Part shown: positions 31,749 through 41,011 of the stretch, one piece after another
Numbering within the stretch: position 1 is the first letter of the stretch
How the letters are laid out: each line of letters starts with the position of its first letter
Assembly (NCBI RefSeq): GCF_000770795.1
Contig: NZ_JRKJ01000002.1
Location: 1 to 64,000, forward strand
DNA length: 64,000 bases
Reading direction: 5' to 3'
Origin: Lysobacter dokdonensis DS-58
Lineage (GTDB): Bacteria > Pseudomonadota > Gammaproteobacteria > Xanthomonadales > Xanthomonadaceae
Translations under genes and position numbers: made by a program
Notes under the pieces: generated by a model
The model's database searches: none
Seen by the model: the letters and a program-made list of their open reading frames with translations, nothing else
Told to the model about the DNA's origin: nothing

Positions 31749-31776
31749 AAAAAGCCCGCTGACGCGGGCTTTTTTT
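31749..31776. terminator. Bidirectional intrinsic terminator between fcl and a lipoprotein gene
   Basis: An 11-bp stem (AAAAAGCCCGC, loop TGAC, GCGGGCTTTTT) continues into T's on the plus strand and, read the other way, is preceded by A's that become T's. It can therefore end fcl and also the long minus-strand polysaccharide transcript. Confidence 0.9.
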
Positions 31777-31795
31777 GCGAACGCAGGCACTTCGC

Positions 31796-32086
31796 TTATG
31801 AAGTGGCCTTTTGCGCTTCGCCCGGAACCTTGCACCGAACGACCATTGTCTGATTTGCTGCGGACCAGAAACCCGCCGGCTTGTTGTTCTGGTCGAAGAT
31901 TTCGTAACCGGCACTGCCGCACAACTCGCCGGCCTTCTTGTAGCACTGCCCCACGTCGTTCATGGCCGAGCAGTTGATCGTGAACCCCTGCTGGCCGGTC
32001 GGCGTGATCACCGGCGTCGCAGTTACGCATCCCCCGAGCGATACCGCCACGACGAGCGCGGCGACGATTCCTGCAACCTTCAACAT
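31796..32086 (-). CDS. Small Cys-containing lipoprotein of unknown function
   Basis: A 96-residue protein with a lipobox (VSLGGC at residues 15-20) after a hydrophobic signal. The mature part has three more Cys in INCSAMNDVGQCYKKAGELC and the segment GSAGYEIFDQNNKP. Short lipoproteins with this C...CY.kA...C...GY pattern are widespread and uncharacterised. It is the last gene of the minus-strand run before the terminator, 74 bases after the vanZ-like gene. Confidence 0.7.
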   Translation of the reverse strand: MLKVAGIVAALVVAVSLGGCVTATPVITPTGQQGFTINCSAMNDVGQCYKKAGELCGSAGYEIFDQNNKPAGFWSAANQTMVVRCKVPGEAQKATS

Positions 32087-32160
32087 CGTTCCCCCCTGAA
32101 GAACGGCTCACCAGTGCATACGATGCCGTTTCGAGACGGTCTTGTGGCCGAGAATTCTTC

Positions 32161-32523
32161 CTAGCGTCGCGCGCCTCTACGCGCCCGACGAATTCTTGCG
32201 AAGCAACCGCGCGACACCCAACCAAGCAGAAGGCCGATGACATTCCAGACGGCGTCGATCCATTCGATGCCGATGTAATCGCCACGGATCCACTGCAGCC
32301 ACTCCAGGCCGACCGCCAATGCAATGAGCGGCACGAAGAGCACAAAGCGCGCACTGATCGTACGTGCGTACCAAAAACCGACAACGGCGAACAACGCACA
32401 ATGCGCCAGCGCATCGAGCGCGGGCGCATTGCCGGCCGAAGGATGTCGCGGCTGGCAGTAGATCCACGAGAGCGCCGCGAGGCACGTGATGCCCAGCGCC
32501 CTCGCCCACCGCTGGCGGATCAC
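32161..32523 (-). CDS. VanZ-family small membrane protein
   Basis: A 120-residue protein with about four hydrophobic segments. LDALAHCALFAVVGFWYAR and VGLEWLQWIRGDYIGIEWID (20 residues each or fewer) match the VanZ/EpsG-terminal-type family, in which H-x(3)-F and E-x(2)-Q are conserved. The start is GTG (VIRQRW), four bases after the manC stop with GAGG nine bases before it; an ATG inside manC is also possible. VanZ-like genes are frequent in exopolysaccharide loci; the role is not known. Confidence 0.7.
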   Translation of the reverse strand: MIRQRWARALGITCLAALSWIYCQPRHPSAGNAPALDALAHCALFAVVGFWYARTISARFVLFVPLIALAVGLEWLQWIRGDYIGIEWIDAVWNVIGLLLGWVSRGCFARIRRARRGARR

Positions 32524-32527
32524 CCGA

Positions 32528-33937
32528 TCACCCTCGCCCGTAGGCATCCTCGAAGCGCACGATGTCATCTTCGCCGAGATAGCTGCCGGACTGAACTTCG
32601 ATCAATTCAAGCGGCATGCGGCCCGGGTTTTCCAGGCGATGCTTCACTCCCAGCGGAATGTAGGTGCTCTGGTTTTCCGAGAGGATCAGCGTTTCGTCGC
32701 CGCGCGTGATGCGGCCGGTGCCGCTGACGACGATCCAATGTTCGGCGCGGTGATGGTGCATCTGCAGGCTCAACTGCGCGCCCGGCTTCACCGTGATGCG
32801 TTTGACCTGGAACCGCTCGCCGAGATCGATGGAATCGTAGCTGCCCCACGGGCGATACACCTTGCGGTGCCAGGTGGGTTCCGGACGGCCCTGCGCCTTG
32901 AGCGACGAGACGATCGACTTGACGTCCTGCACGTGGTCCTTGTGCGCGACAAGCACTGCGTCCGCCGTATCGACGACGACCACATCCTGCAAACCCAGCA
33001 ACGCGACCAGGCGACCATCGCCCCATGCCAGCGTGTCGCGGCAATTGCGCGCGATCACGTCGCCGTGGTGCGCGTTGCCGTTGCCATCCTGCTCCGCGAT
33101 GTCCCACAGCGCCGACCAACTGCCGACGTCGTTCCAACCCACCGAGATCGGCAGCACCGACGCCAGCGCCGTCTTCTCCATCACCGCATAGTCGATGGAA
33201 TCCGACGGGCACTCGGAGAACGACACCTGGTCCAGGCGCACGAAGTCCGCATCGACCGCAGCCTTCGCCAACGCCGCGCGGCATGCGATGAGCATCGCCG
33301 GCGACTGCCGCTCGAGTTCCGCGAGATACAGCGACGCACGGAACAGGAACATCCCGCTGTTCCAGAAGTAATCACCCGAGGCCACGTAGCCAGCCGCCGT
33401 CGCGGCGTCGGGCTTCTCGACGAACTCGGCGACATCGCGCGCGCCGTCAGCCGCCGTATCGTCCGACTTCGCGCGGATGTACCCGTAACCCGTCTCCGGA
33501 CCCGAGGGCACGATGCCGAACGTCACCAAACGGCCCTTCCGCGCAGCCGACTCGGCGCGCAGTACCGCCGTGCGGAACGCGGTGGCATCCGCGATGACAT
33601 GGTCCGACGGCAACACGAGCAACAACGGATCGTCGCCGCCCGCCATCGCCTGCAACGCTGCGACCGCGATCGCCGGCGCCGTGTTGCGTCCGAGCGGCTC
33701 GAGCACGATCGCCGACGGCGTGCAGCCCGCCTCGCGTAACTGCTCGGCGACCATGAAGCGATGCGCTTCGTTGGCGACGACGATCGGCGCGGAGGTTGTC
33801 AATGGCGCGACGCGATGCCAGGTGGCCTGCAGCATCGTGTCCTTGCCGGCGAGCGGAAGGAATTGCTTGGGATAGGCCTCGCGGGACAACGGCCAAAGGC
33901 GGCTGCCGGAGCCGCCGGAGAGGATGATGGGGATCAT
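32528..33937 (-). CDS. manC: Mannose-1-phosphate guanylyltransferase/mannose-6-phosphate isomerase
   Basis: A bifunctional 469-residue enzyme (ManC/XanB/AlgA type) that makes mannose-6-phosphate and GDP-mannose. The N-terminal nucleotidyltransferase has LSGGSGSRLWPLSREAYPKQ and FVEKPD. The C-terminal type II isomerase cupin has RPWGSYDSID and HHHRAEHWIVVSGTGRI. GDP-mannose feeds Gmd-Fcl. No phosphomannomutase gene is in the window. It lies three bases after the methyltransferase gene and starts the conserved end of the cluster. Confidence 0.96.
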   Translation of the reverse strand: MIPIILSGGSGSRLWPLSREAYPKQFLPLAGKDTMLQATWHRVAPLTTSAPIVVANEAHRFMVAEQLREAGCTPSAIVLEPLGRNTAPAIAVAALQAMAGGDDPLLLVLPSDHVIADATAFRTAVLRAESAARKGRLVTFGIVPSGPETGYGYIRAKSDDTAADGARDVAEFVEKPDAATAAGYVASGDYFWNSGMFLFRASLYLAELERQSPAMLIACRAALAKAAVDADFVRLDQVSFSECPSDSIDYAVMEKTALASVLPISVGWNDVGSWSALWDIAEQDGNGNAHHGDVIARNCRDTLAWGDGRLVALLGLQDVVVVDTADAVLVAHKDHVQDVKSIVSSLKAQGRPEPTWHRKVYRPWGSYDSIDLGERFQVKRITVKPGAQLSLQMHHHRAEHWIVVSGTGRITRGDETLILSENQSTYIPLGVKHRLENPGRMPLELIEVQSGSYLGEDDIVRFEDAYGRG

Positions 33938-33940
33938 GGC

Positions 33941-34678
33941 TTACGCAGCGCCTTGGACCACAGGCTTCTGGAGGAGGACCTGCGAAAAGGCCGTCAATTG
34001 CGGCACCGGGAAGCGCAGCATCAGCGCTCTGAACAATTTGGAAACCGCCGAACCAAATGGAATTCGGCGGTAATACGCCTCGGCGCCAAAGAGGCCCTTG
34101 TAACGTACGACCTGGAAGCCCACCGAATGCAGTCGATTGATTTGCCTGCGCGAGGGTCCGAAGCACCAGCTATACAATGCGGGGAACTTGCCTTGCTTGA
34201 CCTTGTCACGCGGCGCCAAACGAGAGAGCGCTGCCGCCGTAAGGGCCTCTGGAAAAATTCGATTCACGACGAATGGAAGGGCGAACAACGTCGGAAAGTA
34301 ATGGAATGCGTATCCACCGGGCGAAAGCATGCGCAATACATTCCGATGGAAGTGCTCTCCAGAAGGCACGTGCTCCGCCAACATCTTCGTAAAGATGAAA
34401 TCAAAGGCGGATGACGGCAGCGAAGTGCCGTCGCAAATGTCCGCCCTCACCTTTGCGTACCCCTCGGGAGCCTTGTCCAGCTCCTCCTGAGAGATATCCA
34501 GGACGGTATAGGTGATGCCTCGCGCGACAATGAATTCCAGCGGCAACGCCGGATTTGCTCCGCCGCCGACTTCGCAAATATTCTTCACACCAAGTCGTTC
34601 TACCAGCTCAAGCAGCTCGGTGTGGTAGTTGTTCCAAGCGCCGTGCCCGGTTCCGTATGTGATCTGAGCGTCGCTCAT
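33941..34678 (-). CDS. Class I SAM-dependent methyltransferase of the polysaccharide cluster
   Basis: A 245-residue protein with a SAM-binding core: ICEVGGGANPALPLEFI (motif I, about 34-50), YTVLDISQEEL (motif II), and FDFIFTKMLAEHVPSGEHF (motif IV region). It probably methylates a sugar of the repeat unit; the target cannot be read from the sequence. Its start overlaps the acyltransferase stop as ATGA. Codon use is less GC-rich than in manC, in line with the low-GC cassette. Confidence 0.8.
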   Translation of the reverse strand: MSDAQITYGTGHGAWNNYHTELLELVERLGVKNICEVGGGANPALPLEFIVARGITYTVLDISQEELDKAPEGYAKVRADICDGTSLPSSAFDFIFTKMLAEHVPSGEHFHRNVLRMLSPGGYAFHYFPTLFALPFVVNRIFPEALTAAALSRLAPRDKVKQGKFPALYSWCFGPSRRQINRLHSVGFQVVRYKGLFGAEAYYRRIPFGSAVSKLFRALMLRFPVPQLTAFSQVLLQKPVVQGAA

Positions 34679-35199
34679 GCTTCCAACTCCGATTCAATAG
34701 ACTTATATCTTTGCTTCACGACCCGAGCGGGAACGCCAGCCACCACCATCCCCTGCTCTACGTTTGAAATCACGACCGCCCCGGCCGCCACCATTGCACC
34801 TCGCCCCAGAGTGACGTTTCCAACAATCGTCGCCCCGAAGCCGATGAAATTGTTTCCTTCAAGAACGATCTTCGACGGGGGCAGTCTGCCGCTGAAATAC
34901 GCGGATGGCCCGTACAGGTCGTGATCATTCCCAACAAAGCTCACATTGGATGAAAGCAGGCACTCGTCACCGATGACGAAATCCGTCTGCGCAACAAAGT
35001 TGGCGCCGACTGAAACGTTTGTCCCGATGCGCGCAAACGTCGGGATGTATAGGGAAGCTCCCCGAGCGATGTATGCGTTCTCTCCTGCTTCGAGGCGACC
35101 ATTGGCTCGAATCCGAAGCGAAGCCATACGAATGCGACGAACAACGCGGCGAATGGCCGTCAGAAGGAAGCCCAGTGGCTTGTCGGGAGAGGCGCTCAT
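34675..35199 (-). CDS. Left-handed beta-helix (hexapeptide) O-acyltransferase
   Basis: A 174-residue transferase of the WcaF/LacA/CysE-like superfamily. Hexapeptide turns run from about residue 40 to 160 (LYIPTFARIGTNVSVGANFV, IVGNVTLGRGAMVAAGAVV). The segment SNVSFVGNDHDLYG contains the His expected at the active site. It probably acetylates a sugar of the polysaccharide. Starts overlap neighbours by four bases on both sides. Confidence 0.82.
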   Translation of the reverse strand: MSASPDKPLGFLLTAIRRVVRRIRMASLRIRANGRLEAGENAYIARGASLYIPTFARIGTNVSVGANFVAQTDFVIGDECLLSSNVSFVGNDHDLYGPSAYFSGRLPPSKIVLEGNNFIGFGATIVGNVTLGRGAMVAAGAVVISNVEQGMVVAGVPARVVKQRYKSIESELEA

Positions 35200-36278
35200 G
35201 CGTTCACTGCCTCCACGAACCCGGCAACCATCCTTTCGACGGAATACCTGTTTTTGCAATCGGCTGCTATTGCGGCTGCGCGATCGTCGTGCTGCCCCGC
35301 ACGCCCGTACCAGGACTCCATCTCACCACACAAGCTCGCAGGAGCGTCCGTCTCGAAGAAGCTCGCATTGACGCCGTCCACAACGCATTCGATCTCCGGC
35401 GAGTGAGGCTCGTTACGGGAAATGATCATCGGAACCCCCAAGGAGAAGCTCTGCGTCACAGACAATCCGACGTAACCAGGGGAAACCGACGCCACGCATG
35501 TGTCATAGATGGCACGAAGATCGTTCAACTCCGCGATGTGACCGTGGAAGGTGACGCCTGGAATCGAGTGATCCCGAACAACGCCTTGGAGCATTGCGTA
35601 TTGATCGCCGGTGCCGACAATGTGCAACTGCGACTCGGGATGGACGGCGACGAACAGCCGAAACGCGTGCAAGAGAATGTCAACCTTCTTACTTGCGACG
35701 AGCCGGCCAACGTAGATGAAATCGGTGGGTGCGACCCGCCCGCGGCACGGGACCATCTCCTCGCTCCTGTAAAGCGCGTTTGGTGCAACAAAGCAGCCCG
35801 TCAAGCGGTTGGGATAACGCAATAACAGCTCACTCTTCTGACTTTCGGTGTAGAGGATGAGACCCGACGACAAGGCGCGCATCAGCCCGCGAATGCAATC
35901 AGAACGGGCCTGTGCACCTGCGCGCGGCCAAGCATGCCCCCAGAGCAGCGTACGCTTTCCCAGTAAGCGTCGAAGAAGGAGCATGACCCATGTGGACAAG
36001 ATTCGCGGGTTCAGCTCTCCAACGACGACGTCCGCCATAGCGATCCGGCGCCAAGAAAGCCCTTGCCACACGACTTTTCGTGCGAACCTGTATTGATTCT
36101 TCACGAGATCGACGTAGCGCTGCCGACGCACATAGGAACTGGTTTTTGTCGACTGTTCGAAGTACTGCTCACCCACTTGAACTTCTAGGCCGGGCAGGCG
36201 CTCGCTGAGCAGTTCGATGAACTTGTCCCGGTAGTCCGCAATCGAAAGCTGTGTAAGGACGACGCGACGACTAACCAT
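35196..36278 (-). CDS. Family 4 glycosyltransferase
   Basis: A 360-residue GT-B protein. The C-terminal donor-binding domain has FIYVGRLVASKKVDILLHAF (about 195-214), LHIVGTGDQYAML, and the E-x7-E-type region SVSPGYVGLSVTQSFSLGVP, in which the first Glu is replaced (PGYVGLS), so the usual catalytic Glu pair is not intact. Donor and acceptor are unknown. It lies in the low-GC cassette and overlaps both neighbours. Confidence 0.82.
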   Translation of the reverse strand: MVSRRVVLTQLSIADYRDKFIELLSERLPGLEVQVGEQYFEQSTKTSSYVRRQRYVDLVKNQYRFARKVVWQGLSWRRIAMADVVVGELNPRILSTWVMLLLRRLLGKRTLLWGHAWPRAGAQARSDCIRGLMRALSSGLILYTESQKSELLLRYPNRLTGCFVAPNALYRSEEMVPCRGRVAPTDFIYVGRLVASKKVDILLHAFRLFVAVHPESQLHIVGTGDQYAMLQGVVRDHSIPGVTFHGHIAELNDLRAIYDTCVASVSPGYVGLSVTQSFSLGVPMIISRNEPHSPEIECVVDGVNASFFETDAPASLCGEMESWYGRAGQHDDRAAAIAADCKNRYSVERMVAGFVEAVNA

Positions 36279-37605
36279 GATTCATCGCCTCTCGGTTCCT
36301 GGCCGGCTTGGCTACGAACTTGTTCCAGCCCCAGTACAGAAGCGGGAGCGATAGCGCCCCACCGGAAAGCATCGCCGTATGCATTTCGCGTGTCGTCAGG
36401 AAGAATGCGTTCAAGAATAGATGGATGGCCAATGAGAGCGACAGGACGGTTGTCGCGTAAGTCCGTTGGACAGCTCCATTGATCGCGATGATCAGCACCA
36501 CAACGATCGAAGCGATCGGCACTCCTGCCAGCCCGACCGTGGCGATTGCGGTGCCAAGAAACCCAACCTGCATCGTGGTCAACTGCTTCCCGACATACAT
36601 CTCCGGAATCAGAGTGTTTGAATTTACACACTGATCTGACCAGATCTCGCACAGCTTGCTGACGGCGGAGACACCCACCGGGCCATTGCCAAAATGGAAG
36701 TAGTCAATCCATAGACGCAAAGCGTCGCTACTCGCAAAAAACACCCGATAAATCAGCGTCTCGCGAAGCTGAACGACATCAACCAGACCCTCGTTGAGGC
36801 CGGCTTGATACTGGAATCGGTAGAGGAAGAAGACTGCCCCCGCAAAGACAACTGTCAATGCGAGCAGCAGCGGCGCGGATCTAGCGGTGCTGGATAGGTT
36901 CACGCGAGGCATCCTGCCCCTTCGAATCACGAACCAAAGCGCGCAAAAGAAGGCCGCGAAATACAGGTAATAGAACTTGTTCAGCTGAATGGAGACGACA
37001 AGAAGAAGGGCTGTGGCCCACAGCATTGGCACGATGGCCAGCTGAAGCTTCCTAACGGTGAGAGCGCGAATGGTCAGAATGCCGAACAAAAACGGTACCG
37101 CGGTAAAGCGAACAAGATTCGCGAACCCGAACCACGCCGTATCTGCGTACAAGGACCGGCGAATCTCCGAGTATGAAAATGAGGAGGCTCCAAAAAACAA
37201 CCGCATGTGCTCGAATGTGATGGAAAGACCAGGCTGCAGGACAAGCGAAATTGCAACGAGTGACGCCGACGCGATGTATGCCGCCCGCATTTCCGAACGC
37301 GTTATCGAGCCCAGGCTGAGAACGTCTTTGACCGCAGGCGCCAGCTTGGTCCGCGGGATTGAAATGGCACAAAGCGCGAAGACGAGATAGAACGCGGAAA
37401 GAACAATGTTGTACGCATCTCCGACGTGCGGACTGGCAGCGGCAAGCGAGTACCGAAGAGGAGCACTTACCCACGCCGTGTGAGGACCGAATTGCACCGT
37501 CATAAAGACGAAGAGGCCGAGCATGCTGCCCGTAGAAGTGCCGCTCCCACGGAGCACTGCGAAGGCAAAAAAGAGATAGCACGCGGTAAAGATCAGCTCA
37601 GTCAT
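36271..37605 (-). CDS. Wzy-like polysaccharide polymerase (polytopic membrane protein)
   Basis: A 444-residue protein with about ten to twelve hydrophobic segments and no soluble domain. A large periplasmic loop (about 290-345, with FHFGNGPVGVSAVSKLCEIW) is placed as in Wzy polymerases, which join lipid-linked repeat units in the periplasm. Sequence families of Wzy are very diverse, so this rests on topology and position between a glycosyltransferase and a pyruvyltransferase. I chose the ATG of MTELIFTACYL, overlapping the upstream gene by eight bases. Confidence 0.65.
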   Translation of the reverse strand: MTELIFTACYLFFAFAVLRGSGTSTGSMLGLFVFMTVQFGPHTAWVSAPLRYSLAAASPHVGDAYNIVLSAFYLVFALCAISIPRTKLAPAVKDVLSLGSITRSEMRAAYIASASLVAISLVLQPGLSITFEHMRLFFGASSFSYSEIRRSLYADTAWFGFANLVRFTAVPFLFGILTIRALTVRKLQLAIVPMLWATALLLVVSIQLNKFYYLYFAAFFCALWFVIRRGRMPRVNLSSTARSAPLLLALTVVFAGAVFFLYRFQYQAGLNEGLVDVVQLRETLIYRVFFASSDALRLWIDYFHFGNGPVGVSAVSKLCEIWSDQCVNSNTLIPEMYVGKQLTTMQVGFLGTAIATVGLAGVPIASIVVVLIIAINGAVQRTYATTVLSLSLAIHLFLNAFFLTTREMHTAMLSGGALSLPLLYWGWNKFVAKPARNREAMNHG

Positions 37606-38632
37606 GAAGCGCCTCCGCAAGCACGCCTGACAGGGCCGCCTTGCTCTTCAAGAGCGCTGCGCGTATTGCGGCGATCCCCTGCAGCTCAGGAGGCCAGAAG
37701 ATGGCGCCTCGCTCGTCGTAGGTTGCCACGTTATAGATGCCCAGTTGGGCCAGGCAGCCACTTACCTTCTGATCTCGCTTCGGATCGATTAGCGCCACGG
37801 GAATGGCACCATTGAGAGCACCCATCAGCAGAACGTGCAGCCGATCCGAGACAACCCAATTGGAGCCCAAGTAGGTCTCCTTGATCTTCATCAGTGAGGT
37901 CTCACTGCCGTCGTATGCCACGAACTCGGCCCCAGCCGAATCGGCAAGAAGTGCGTTGTGCGCGTGGTCGAACCAAACTTGCGAGGCAACCTTGACCCGG
38001 GAACTCACGCCGAGGTAGCGGCGTGTCTCCTCCAGAACACCAAGATCGACAGGTCTACGATCGCCGCGGAAACTGAAGGTCAATTCCGTCTTTGCAGAAT
38101 CGTCTATCGCGGCCGTTGGCGTGGAATACGGGGAATGCACATCGAAGAAGTGCACTGCCAAGTCTGGACAGAGTGTCGTACGCGCGCCGAGATTCAAGAG
38201 AGTTTCGTTCGATTCGGCGTCCCGTATCAGCAGCGTTCGTGGCGCCAAGGCTCGTGCCTTGTCGATCCATCGATAGCGCCTGCGTGAAAGCGCGTGGGAC
38301 GAGGGCAGACGAACCACGTGAAAGCCGAGCGCTTTGAGCGCGAAGAGGTACAGGGTGTGAACCGCCCAAAGCAGCGCTGCGCGCGCGCTCCGAATCCCGG
38401 GATATCCACCGGGCTTGAGCACGACGATCTTGGAGGCACCCACAAGCGATGGCAGCGACCTTCCGGTTACCGAGACGTTCTTCAACCCTGCCAGAAGCCG
38501 ATCCCTATACCAGTCGGGAACTTTTGACGAACTGCCAACCACGGCGCCCGTTTCAAGCATCAGCTCAAGGGCGGCTCTGTTGATCATCAGGTCTCCCAAG
38601 TTCTCGTACTGGGTTCGCAAGGACATGAACAT
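37598..38632 (-). CDS. Polysaccharide pyruvyl transferase family protein (WcaK/CsaB type)
   Basis: A 344-residue protein. Features of the family are NLGDLMINRAALELM near the N-terminus, the central VLKPGGYPG, LIRDAESNETLLNLG and the C-terminal WVVSDRLHVLLMGALNGAIP, where the D-R-LH motif is typical. It would add a ketal-linked pyruvate, a negative charge, to a sugar; WcaK does this in colanic acid. The start shares one base with the wzx stop (TGATG). Confidence 0.85.
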   Translation of the reverse strand: MFMSLRTQYENLGDLMINRAALELMLETGAVVGSSSKVPDWYRDRLLAGLKNVSVTGRSLPSLVGASKIVVLKPGGYPGIRSARAALLWAVHTLYLFALKALGFHVVRLPSSHALSRRRYRWIDKARALAPRTLLIRDAESNETLLNLGARTTLCPDLAVHFFDVHSPYSTPTAAIDDSAKTELTFSFRGDRRPVDLGVLEETRRYLGVSSRVKVASQVWFDHAHNALLADSAGAEFVAYDGSETSLMKIKETYLGSNWVVSDRLHVLLMGALNGAIPVALIDPKRDQKVSGCLAQLGIYNVATYDERGAIFWPPELQGIAAIRAALLKSKAALSGVLAEALHD

Positions 38633-39888
38633 CAGGCGGTCGCCCTGGAACCGGCCCGCCGTGGCAGCCGGTACGCGACAACAAGACCAAACATTTGGAA
38701 ACACATGGCGGAGGCGGCCCCTACTGCCGCACCTACCGAACCACTGGTCGTGGCACCGATCGCAACGAGTGCCACGTAGACAGGCGTACACATGACCGTG
38801 AGCCGGGCAGCTGTCGTCGCGCTTCCTTTCGCCTGAATCGCAGCGGTGACGATTGACGCCGAAGAAACAAACGCCAGCGCCGCGATCATGATTTGGGTAG
38901 GAACGGCCGCGTCGGCATACCTGGCTCCGAGCACCAAATGAATTGCCATCGGTGCCAGCCATGCGAGCAGCAAGTACGGAACGGCCATCCCCGCTGAGAC
39001 AATTAGGAGGAGAGTCTGCTCAGACTCCTGGGATAGTTTCGCCCTCGTCAGGTACGGAAGCAGCGCGCTAGAGATCGCCGCCGGCACCATTCTGAGCGGT
39101 GTCATCAATCGAGCCGCAAGACTGAAGAACGCAGCGTTGTGCGGACCCAGGATCAATGTGACCAGCGGAGCATCCAGGTTTCGTGATTGAACGAACAACG
39201 AATGCAACCAATAGGGGCGACAACTTCTGAATGCCTCGCGAAAACCAGTCGAGATACCGGGCCCACGGCCAATCAGACAGAGCCTGTTGTTGAAGAATGC
39301 CAAGGTCATCGCTGCCGCGGTTAGCGCGCTCAACGAGTAGGCAAGTACTGGCTGAAGGTGAAGCCAGACCAGCGCGATGAAGAGCAAGAGGGACAAAGAG
39401 CGCCTTGTGGCGACGCACGCCACCCCGATCTTTGCATCGCCATTTGCCAGAGACGCGCTGGCACGAAGTTCGATCGCGCGTTCGACGGGCAACCACACCG
39501 CCAAGGGCAGCAACTGGAGATAGATCGGCTCCGAGACGAGGGCTAGCGCGGCCAGGACGAGGGCGCCAACGAATGCTGCGGATAAGGTTCCGAACCGGCT
39601 AAGTTGCTCCGCGCCTTTCGCTTCCGGACTTAGGCCTTTATCCGCAATCTCTCTCGCGATGAAGGTGGTGGCACCGACATCGCCCGCCGTCTGGAGGACA
39701 ACGGCCACGCCAAGCGCGGTCGCCAAGACTCCAAACTCACTGACTCCGGCGCAGCGAGCGAAGACCATCAACGAAAGAGCTTGCATGGCCGCGCCCGTTA
39801 CTCGACCAAACAGTAACGTCGCAACCTGTAATGCAAACTGTCTTGGCAGGGACTTCCTTGCCCTGATCAGCGACTGGAGGAGCGGCAT
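38632..39888 (-). CDS. wzx: Wzx-type oligosaccharide flippase
   Basis: A 418-residue protein with about twelve hydrophobic segments from residue 20 to the end. FGRVTGAAMQALSLMVFARC and AGVSEFGVLATALG near the N-terminus are the usual first-helix pattern of the MOP/PST flippases, which move undecaprenyl-linked repeat units across the inner membrane. Basic residues in helices (REIADK, RPYWLHSLFVQSRNL) fit Wzx. It is the first gene of the low-GC cassette, next to gmd. Confidence 0.83.
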   Translation of the reverse strand: MPLLQSLIRARKSLPRQFALQVATLLFGRVTGAAMQALSLMVFARCAGVSEFGVLATALGVAVVLQTAGDVGATTFIAREIADKGLSPEAKGAEQLSRFGTLSAAFVGALVLAALALVSEPIYLQLLPLAVWLPVERAIELRASASLANGDAKIGVACVATRRSLSLLLFIALVWLHLQPVLAYSLSALTAAAMTLAFFNNRLCLIGRGPGISTGFREAFRSCRPYWLHSLFVQSRNLDAPLVTLILGPHNAAFFSLAARLMTPLRMVPAAISSALLPYLTRAKLSQESEQTLLLIVSAGMAVPYLLLAWLAPMAIHLVLGARYADAAVPTQIMIAALAFVSSASIVTAAIQAKGSATTAARLTVMCTPVYVALVAIGATTSGSVGAAVGAASAMCFQMFGLVVAYRLPRRAGSRATA

Positions 39889-39889
39889 A

Positions 39890-41011
39890 TCAACGCCGAT
39901 TCGTTACTGGCGACTCATAGCCGTGACTCGTCAACAACGCGTGTTTCCGAGCGTGCGCCAAGTCCGACGCCATCATTTCCCCCACCATTTCCCTTAGCGT
40001 GACTTGAGGCACCCATCCCATATCTACGCCGGCGAGAGTCGGGTCACCCAGTAGAGTTTCAACTTCCGCCGGTCGGAAGTACTTCGGATCGACCCGAAGC
40101 ACGACATCGCCCCGCTTCACTGCAGGCGCCTTATCCCCATCCACCTTCAGTACGACTGCGCGTTCCTCAACCCCATCGCCTTCGAACGCCAGCGTGATGC
40201 CAAGCTCCTTCGCCGCCATGTCGACGAACTGCCGCACGCTGTACTGCACGCCCGTCGCAATCACGTAATCCTTCGCCTGCTCCTGCTGCAACATCATCCA
40301 CTGCATGCGGACGTAGTCCTTCGCGTGGCCCCAGTCGCGCAGCGCGTCAAGGTTGCCCATGTACAGGCAGTCCTCGAGGCCGACGGCGATGTTCGCCAGG
40401 CCGCGCGTGATCTTGCGGGTCACGAACGTTTCGCCACGACGCGGGCTTTCGTGGTTGAACAGGATGCCGTTGCAGGCATACATGCCGTAGGCCTCGCGGT
40501 AGTTCACCGTGATCCAGTAGGCATACAACTTGGCCACACCGTAGGGGCTGCGCGGGTAGAACGGCGTCTTCTCGGTCTGCGGCACTTCCTGAACGAGGCC
40601 GTAGAGTTCGCTCGTGCTCGCCTGGTAGTAGCGGCACTTGTCGCCAAGCTTGAGGAAGCGCATCGCTTCGAGCAGGCGCAAGGCGCCGAGGCCGTCGACG
40701 TCCGCGGTGTACTCGGGCATCTCGAAGCTCACCGCCACGTGGCTCTGCGCACCGAGGTTGTAGATCTCGTCGGGCTGCACTTCCGCGACGATACGCGTGA
40801 GGTTGCTCGTGTCCGTTAGGTCGCCGTAGTGCAGGTGGAACTTGCGTTCCTGCTCGTGCGGGTCCTGGTAAAGATGGTCGACGCGCTCGGTGTTGAACGA
40901 CGAGGCGCGGCGCTTGATGCCGTGGACTTCGTAGCCCTTCTCGAGCAGGAGTTCGGCGAGGTACGAGCCGTCCTGGCCAGTGATGCCGGTGATGAGGGCG
41001 CGCTTGGTCAT
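39890..41011 (-). CDS. gmd: GDP-mannose 4,6-dehydratase
   Basis: Gmd converts GDP-mannose to GDP-4-keto-6-deoxymannose for fucose (through Fcl) or other 6-deoxy sugars. The 373-residue SDR enzyme has [20 protein letters not shown] at the N-terminus, ASTSELYG and [16 protein letters not shown] with the Ser-Tyr-Lys triad. Its ATG overlaps the glycosyltransferase stop (ATGA). Confidence 0.96.
   Translation of the reverse strand: MTKRALITGITGQDGSYLAELLLEKGYEVHGIKRRASSFNTERVDHLYQDPHEQERKFHLHYGDLTDTSNLTRIVAEVQPDEIYNLGAQSHVAVSFEMPEYTADVDGLGALRLLEAMRFLKLGDKCRYYQASTSELYGLVQEVPQTEKTPFYPRSPYGVAKLYAYWITVNYREAYGMYACNGILFNHESPRRGETFVTRKITRGLANIAVGLEDCLYMGNLDALRDWGHAKDYVRMQWMMLQQEQAKDYVIATGVQYSVRQFVDMAAKELGITLAFEGDGVEERAVVLKVDGDKAPAVKRGDVVLRVDPKYFRPAEVETLLGDPTLAGVDMGWVPQVTLREMVGEMMASDLAHARKHALLTSHGYESPVTNRR

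Noticed and set aside
36271-37605. Low-GC membrane gene as an O-antigen ligase
   Set aside because: It lacks the HND-type ligase signature seen in the gene at 43728; a Wzy role is more likely but not proven.
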